Part shown: in pieces, positions 5,344 to 9,972 of the stretch
How the letters are laid out: every line of letters starts with the position of its first letter
Numbering within the stretch: the stretch's first letter is position 1
Assembly (NCBI GenBank): GCA_025934475.1
Contig: JAICXZ010000053.1
Span: 1-9,972 of the forward strand
Direction of reading: 5' to 3'
DNA: 9,972 nt
Origin: Mucilaginibacter sp.
GTDB taxonomy: Bacteria > Bacteroidota > Bacteroidia > Sphingobacteriales > Sphingobacteriaceae
The notes under the pieces: model-generated
Database searches by the model: none
The model's input: only the letters and a program-made list of their open reading frames with translations
Told to the model about the DNA's origin: nothing
Program-made: the position numbers and the translations under genes

Positions 5344-6841
5344 TGTGTGTCGTTGACGATTGAGTAGAATTAGGAGAGATGCTTTTCCGACCGATATAAT
5401 CTAAAAGCAATACAGTAAAGGCAAGGGTAAATGACAAGGGAAAGAGCTGATAGCGGAGTACAATGGGAGAAGCTAAAACGCTGAAAGCCATGTTAGCCAA
5501 CCAAATAATCACTATCAAGAAAAGGGCTCTACGAAATAGAATATTCGCGTCATGGAAGCCATTCAACCATGAAAATGCAATAAACGAGAGTAAGAATAAT
5601 AAGTTGGTGACGGCTAGAGCAACGGGAAAAGTGCTAGCGATAGGCAATTCCTTGGCTGTCGCATGGACTTTCCTGGTCTTGTAGTGAAACCAGAAGCGCG
5701 CGATTTCATCGATGGAGTCTTTACCCATGTTGTACGAGTGCAGAAATTCTGGATCAGGAGTATAATAGCGGACGATGTTGGGCCAAAGGAAATGGCGTAT
5801 ATAACCTGCGGGATGCTGGCGGATAAGCCAACTGCCATAGGCTGCATATAGCGGACCCATGGAAGCCCATCTGGTGATGAAATCGGTCGTGCTATCTGTC
5901 GCCCACTTTTGCGCAAGGTATTCTTTAAGTGGGGCTTTCTCATCCCACAGGTAGTAGGTGCCTAGCTCTTTATCGGGACGGTCAGCTAGTCGTTTGATCG
6001 AATCCATATGACGGTCAACCACGCGTTGTAAAGGTTGGAATACGGTAGGAACTAGTTTTGCTGAATCGGGATGACTTGAATGGGCATAGGCGTAAAGTGC
6101 ATTGCTGGCAAGCTGCCAACCGCCGAAGGCGGCGAATTGTGCTGTCCCAGTGATTTTCCGGTAATGGTATGCAGATTGCCCGATGGATCCGCCTACAAGA
6201 ACCATGATGGCGGCATATCCAATTAGCTTGGTTTTTAAAGGTAATACTGTAAGAGCTATGCAAGCAATACTAACGAAAGGATAGTAAAGGGCATTGTAAC
6301 GGACCATAATCGCCAGGACTAAGACAACGGCATGACGTATAAGCAAGTTGCGGGACGGGCGCAAGGTGATGGTAAACAGTTGTCCCAACCAAATGAGACT
6401 AAGAGCAGTGAAAAGAGCATCGCTGGCAATGAAATTGCTGATGAGTGGCGACAGTGGATTGGCGACACAGCAAATTAAAATTATTCGAAAAGTCCGCTTC
6501 GACGGAGACAACCAATAGCGAAGTGTGAATAGAAAGTATAGAAGGCTAGCCTGCAACAGAATGTATTGAGCAAAGACGAGTGCGGTATCGGATCGGGTGA
6601 AGCTACTGAAGAGACGTAAAAACATGGAATACCCTATTGGCCAAATATTGATTGACTGATTGCTGTATGCTGCATCCAAGTATGAGTAGGAATCCGGAAG
6701 GAAGTTGGGGAAGGGGTACAAGACTTTAAGCCATACGAAAGCAATGATGGAAATGATAAACGTAAGAAATATCGATAAACGATTTTCCCGATCCTGCCAG
6801 ACCCAATTTTTGAAGGGACTCAGGTTGTGCTGGAGATTCAT
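5309..6841 (-). CDS. GT-C-type membrane glycosyltransferase (stand-alone paralogue)
   Basis: A 510-residue polytopic protein with about 10 or more hydrophobic segments, the first at residues 22-42. GT-C features are an acidic residue in the first outer loop, [12 protein letters not shown] (Asp50), and a second acidic site, FIASDALF (Asp141). Both fit enzymes using polyprenyl-phosphate sugars (ArnT/PMT-like). It is homologous along its length to residues about 540-1018 of the upstream fusion protein: shared landmarks are [98 protein letters not shown] and [22 protein letters not shown]. Its ATG overlaps the fusion gene's stop (ATGA), pointing to translational coupling. The hydrophilic tail overlaps the lipoprotein gene. 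The sugar donor and acceptor cannot be told from sequence, and a distant non-enzymatic member is possible. Confidence 0.8.
   Translation of the reverse strand: MNLQHNLSPFKNWVWQDRENRLSIFLTFIISIIAFVWLKVLYPFPNFLPDSYSYLDAAYSNQSINIWPIGYSMFLRLFSSFTRSDTALVFAQYILLQASLLYFLFTLRYWLSPSKRTFRIILICCVANPLSPLISNFIASDALFTALSLIWLGQLFTITLRPSRNLLIRHAVVLVLAIMVRYNALYYPFVSIACIALTVLPLKTKLIGYAAIMVLVGGSIGQSAYHYRKITGTAQFAAFGGWQLASNALYAYAHSSHPDSAKLVPTVFQPLQRVVDRHMDSIKRLADRPDKELGTYYLWDEKAPLKEYLAQKWATDSTTDFITRWASMGPLYAAYGSWLIRQHPAGYIRHFLWPNIVRYYTPDPEFLHSYNMGKDSIDEIARFWFHYKTRKVHATAKELPIASTFPVALAVTNLLFLLSFIAFSWLNGFHDANILFRRALFLIVIIWLANMAFSVLASPIVLRYQLFPLSFTLAFTVLLLDYIGRKSISPNSTQSSTTHNETYHQPVAVG
6838..6841 (-). other. ATGA stop/start overlap between two genes
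   Basis: The TGA of the fusion gene (6838-6840) and the ATG of the 510-residue paralogue (6839-6841) share bases as ATGA, the classic arrangement for translational coupling. There is no room for a separate promoter. Confidence 0.9.
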
Positions 6842-9800
6842 GGCTTTTGTGTTTTGATGTTAGTAGTAAAGGCGGCTTTCCAGATGGATTCCAGCAGTAG
6901 CAAAGCCGTCGAGATATAGATGAGTACAGGAAATAGCTGGTAGCGAAGCGTGATGGGCGAAGCATAGACGCTGAACCCAAAATTAGCAATCCAAAGGCCC
7001 ACGACCAGCCAGACGGTGTGTTGCAAGCGATCGGATCCTTTTAAGCCTTTGAGGACGAGGAAAAAGAGAGTACTGATTAAAAAAATTACATTCAGGGTAC
7101 CAATCAGGATGGGAAACCAATTGAGCGCAGAGACATTGAAATCTTTAAAAAGAGTTTTGACCTTTCGGGTTTTCCAATGAAACCACATTTGGGCTATGGG
7201 GGTAACACTATCGATTCCCATATTATAGTTTTCCAGAAATTCCAAGGGTGGTGTATAATACTTTATGGCGTTAGGCACTAAATAATGGGACAAATACGCT
7301 GATGGATAGGTGCGGATAAGCCAGTTGCCATATGCGGTATACAAAGGCGCCATCATGGCCCATCTTTTTAAGATCTTTGCTGTGCTGTCTTTTTTAAATT
7401 GCGAATTCATATATATATTTAGAGGAGAGCGGGGATCCCACATGTAGACGGTGCTGGCTACTAGCATTGATTCCGGATGTTTCCTGACATCCCGCGTAGA
7501 GTCGAAGTACGTTCGAACCATTCCATCCAACTGCTGGAATCGAGCCGGTGGCGTAATGCGATTTTGGGAATCGACATAGCGGTAAGCATACATGGCGTTA
7601 TTGGCAATTTGCCAGCCACTAAAGGGTGTAAACTCGCGGATACCCACAAAGTCTTTATACCGGCTGCTAATGAATACCATGAATAAGCCGATGAGCAGGA
7701 AACTGCCAGAGATAGCTGCGAGCTTTTTCCAGACCTGCTGTTTTGACAACGCGAGGCCGATAGCACCCACCAAGGGATAAAACAAGGCGTTGTAGCGAAC
7801 CGTAAAGGCCATAAACAGGATGAGGGCCTGAATAACGAGCAGCCTGTTGGTAGGTCGGTGGAGGATCCACAATAAGAGTGTGAACCAGGTAATACTAAGG
7901 GGAATGAACAGGTCGTCGCTAAGTATATAATTGCCCAGGTAAAGGAATACGGGATTGAACACAACAAACGCGAGCAAGACGCATTGTACTAGTTTGCCCG
8001 GCCGGTAGAAATAAAAGCAACTGAACAGGAAAAATAGCGAACTGACCTCGAGCATGAGATACTGGAAGGCTACCAGTGCTAAATCCGAAGTCGTGAACAC
8101 GCTGAAGATGCGCAGGAATTTGGAATAACCGGTGGGGTAGGTGTTGATATCGTAATTTCCTAAGGCTGTATCCAGATATACATAGGAATCACCGCTAATG
8201 AACCCGGCCAGGGGGTAAAAGTGTTTGAAAATAGCGAATAGTAAAATGATGGCGATGCCGGCAGTCCAAAGAAAAACTTGATTCCAGCGGTTTTTGAACA
8301 AATAATCTTTAAAGCTTTCTTGCAACGCTGGCGCTGCTACGGAAGCGGCTCGGTTGGACACCTCCGGATCGGACTGCGTCTTTTCCTCGTGGTATTCCTG
8401 TTCGGTGTTAATGTTCCAGATATTGGATTTAGAACGAGTGCCGTCACAAATATTATCGACAGCTACCATAGCCGTGAGCATGGAATGATCGGCGTTATTA
8501 TATTTGTGCATGCCATTACGGCCGACGAGGAAGAGATTTTCGAAGGTATCGGTGTAAGCCCGGATCTGATCGAATTCATTGTAGGTGCCGAAATAAGCCG
8601 GGTAAGTCTTTTCCATTCGACGGACCGTGCTGTCGAGGACATCCTCCGGGCTTGCAAGGTCCATTTGCTGTAACTCCCGGATAGCGAAACGCTGGATGGC
8701 TTCATCGGACTCGGCCCAGAAGGCGTCGCTTTTGTTGCAGAAATACTCCATGCCGATCCAGGTAGTATTGGGATCCTTGATCATGCCGCCGCCCCAATTG
8801 TTATAGATCATCAGCCTGCCGACTTTCACGTCCCGTTCCTGGATATAGATCCAGTTGTCTTTGAGCTCGATGGTCTTTCCAGACGTGGATAGCTTTTTGA
8901 GCAGAATGCCGACATTGATGAAGTCTCGATACTGAAGTCCCGCGGCGATCTCGCGAACTTTTTCGGGTACGGACCAACCCATTCCGGCAACGAGTTCCTG
9001 TACAGGCATGGTCGAAAAGAAGTAATCGCCTTCCCAAGCCCCGCTTTGACCGGTTTGTGAATTAATGGTGATCACAGATTGAACTGAGCCATCCTGCGTG
9101 TAAATCTTTTGGACGTCCTGGTGCATATAAATCCTGCCGCCCATGGCCTCCACTTGCCTGGCGACTTCTTCCCAAAGGGAACCCGGTCCGTATTTCGGAT
9201 ATAGGAACTGTTCGATTAGGCTGGTCTCGGTGCCTTTTTGCGAAAGATCGCCTGTTTTCTTTTTTCGCAGGCTTTTCACGGCGCCAGCAATGGCCTTACT
9301 GAGTGAGACACCTTTGATCCGCTGGGCGCCCCACTCGGCGGAGATCTGGCTGGGTGCGATGCCCCAGACCTTTTCCGTATAGTCCTTGAAGAAAAGGAGA
9401 TAGAGCTGCTTGCCGAATTTATTTATAATGAAATCTTCGAGTGAAGTCTCAGGTTTACGGGGGAAGAGCCGGATCCATAGGAAAGATATAAGGATGCGAA
9501 TGGTGCGAATGGGTCCCAGCGCCTTTAATGTGTCGATAGACAGCTGGATGGGGTAAGCGAAGAATTTGCGCAGGAAGTAAATCCGCGTCAAGCGCTGGAT
9601 CACCAGCATGGTTTTGTTCGGGTCTTTGGGGGCTGCAGCAGGAGTGATAGTACGCGACTTATTCTGATAGCTGATGGTTGTTTCGTTTTGAGTACCTGGT
9701 TCCAACGGCATCATTTTGAGCCACCAGTCCATTACACGGTCCGATTTCGAGAAGAAACGGTGCGGACCCATGTCCATGCGATTACCTTTATAATTCGTGG

Positions 9801-9930
9801 TTCGGGAGATACCGCCGATCTCGCCAGATTTTTCCAGTATTATGGGAATGATGTCGGTGCGTTGCAAGAGTTCGTAGGCGGCGGTTAAACCAGCCGGTCC
9901 CGCCCCAATGATGATGGCTTTTTTGGACAT
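6838..9930 (-). CDS. FAD oxidoreductase (UGM/amine-oxidase-like) fused to GT-C glycosyltransferase
   Basis: A 1030-residue two-part protein. Residues 1-about 517 are a flavoprotein of the NAD_binding_8/amine-oxidase clan. Visible are the Rossmann motif IGAGPAG (8-14), Glu33 for the ribose, GGISR (39-43), MGPHRFF (54-60), [11 protein letters not shown] (180-190), [11 protein letters not shown] (197-207) and the C-terminal flavin motif [17 protein letters not shown] (468-484). It ends [15 protein letters not shown], which is how stand-alone members of this family usually end. Relatives include UDP-galactopyranose mutase and protoporphyrinogen-oxidase-like enzymes, many found in glycan clusters. 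A short polar linker (518-540) leads to a GT-C domain with outer-loop [12 protein letters not shown] (Asp581), ILSDDLF (669-675) and many membrane segments, paralogous to the next gene. The frame is continuous with no lesion. The likely job is to supply or modify a sugar or lipid-linked precursor and transfer it across the membrane; the substrate is unknown. The ATG is at 9928-9930, with 42 bases of the window beyond it. Confidence 0.85.
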   Translation of the reverse strand: MSKKAIIIGAGPAGLTAAYELLQRTDIIPIILEKSGEIGGISRTTNYKGNRMDMGPHRFFSKSDRVMDWWLKMMPLEPGTQNETTISYQNKSRTITPAAAPKDPNKTMLVIQRLTRIYFLRKFFAYPIQLSIDTLKALGPIRTIRILISFLWIRLFPRKPETSLEDFIINKFGKQLYLLFFKDYTEKVWGIAPSQISAEWGAQRIKGVSLSKAIAGAVKSLRKKKTGDLSQKGTETSLIEQFLYPKYGPGSLWEEVARQVEAMGGRIYMHQDVQKIYTQDGSVQSVITINSQTGQSGAWEGDYFFSTMPVQELVAGMGWSVPEKVREIAAGLQYRDFINVGILLKKLSTSGKTIELKDNWIYIQERDVKVGRLMIYNNWGGGMIKDPNTTWIGMEYFCNKSDAFWAESDEAIQRFAIRELQQMDLASPEDVLDSTVRRMEKTYPAYFGTYNEFDQIRAYTDTFENLFLVGRNGMHKYNNADHSMLTAMVAVDNICDGTRSKSNIWNINTEQEYHEEKTQSDPEVSNRAASVAAPALQESFKDYLFKNRWNQVFLWTAGIAIILLFAIFKHFYPLAGFISGDSYVYLDTALGNYDINTYPTGYSKFLRIFSVFTTSDLALVAFQYLMLEVSSLFFLFSCFYFYRPGKLVQCVLLAFVVFNPVFLYLGNYILSDDLFIPLSITWFTLLLWILHRPTNRLLVIQALILFMAFTVRYNALFYPLVGAIGLALSKQQVWKKLAAISGSFLLIGLFMVFISSRYKDFVGIREFTPFSGWQIANNAMYAYRYVDSQNRITPPARFQQLDGMVRTYFDSTRDVRKHPESMLVASTVYMWDPRSPLNIYMNSQFKKDSTAKILKRWAMMAPLYTAYGNWLIRTYPSAYLSHYLVPNAIKYYTPPLEFLENYNMGIDSVTPIAQMWFHWKTRKVKTLFKDFNVSALNWFPILIGTLNVIFLISTLFFLVLKGLKGSDRLQHTVWLVVGLWIANFGFSVYASPITLRYQLFPVLIYISTALLLLESIWKAAFTTNIKTQKP

Positions 9931-9972
9931 GCGAATGCTATTTGTTGGTTAGACAATACGTAAGGAAGTAAG
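9931..9972 (-). promoter_or_regulatory. Upstream edge of the fusion gene
   Basis: These 42 bases precede the fusion gene's ATG and contain no strong Shine-Dalgarno and no recognisable gene end. TACGTATTGTC (9951-9961 read on minus) could hide a promoter box, but nothing firm can be said. Whether this gene is the first of its operon lies outside the window. Confidence 0.15.

Noticed and set aside
8278..8673. Plus-strand open frame of 131 codons
   Set aside because: Lies wholly antisense to the flavoenzyme domain and the start of the linker/GT-C part of the fusion gene; no start context or family motif.
1..9972. CRISPR array, tRNA or rRNA genes, phage att site
   Set aside because: No regularly spaced repeats, no tRNA-like clover pattern or rRNA segments, and no direct repeats other than the IS256 target duplication and the peptide-gene paralogy were seen.

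Overview
The window reads like a piece of a Bacteroidota chromosome, probably Chitinophagaceae-like. The evidence is the type of IS21 IstB, IS256 and IS3 sequences, the lack of strong Shine-Dalgarno sites, and small exported 'MKKxK...GALAF' peptides. The lineage is an inference from protein style only. Nearly all host genes lie on the minus strand.

Right part (4237-9972), intact: a minus-strand cluster. It runs from a 1030-residue fusion of a FAD-dependent amine-oxidase/UDP-galactopyranose-mutase-like domain to a multi-spanning GT-C-type glycosyltransferase domain. A free-standing 510-residue paralogue of that GT-C domain follows, with an ATGA stop/start overlap. Next, overlapping by 35 bases, is a thioredoxin-fold lipoprotein whose active site reads CPYS instead of CxxC. 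After a gap with its own leader comes a 101-residue exported peptide with four cysteines and a strong terminator. The first three genes look co-translated and suggest envelope glycan or glycolipid work; the substrate cannot be read from sequence.

Left part (1-4236), decayed: a graveyard of mobile DNA and broken host genes. A second copy of the four-cysteine peptide gene (51-353) carries two frameshifts. It is cut off from its own leader by an IS256-family element (381-2051), which has 30-base imperfect inverted repeats and a 7/8 target duplication. The intact paralogue near 4600 preserves the empty insertion site. The IS256 transposase has three lesions, and the element also holds a small two-helix membrane ORF. 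Further right, an IS3-family tail (2553-2774) sits in what looks like an IS21 istA remnant, followed by a frameshifted istB (2890-3620). These two elements lie between a coiled-coil fragment (2254-2550) and a stop-interrupted XRE-type regulator (3598-4023), both on the minus strand, which may be two ends of one split gene.

No tRNA, rRNA or CRISPR array was seen. Gaps: 667-776 (inside the IS256) and 4024-4236 (upstream of the regulator) hold nothing I can support. 4691-4851 holds only a doubtful short open frame.
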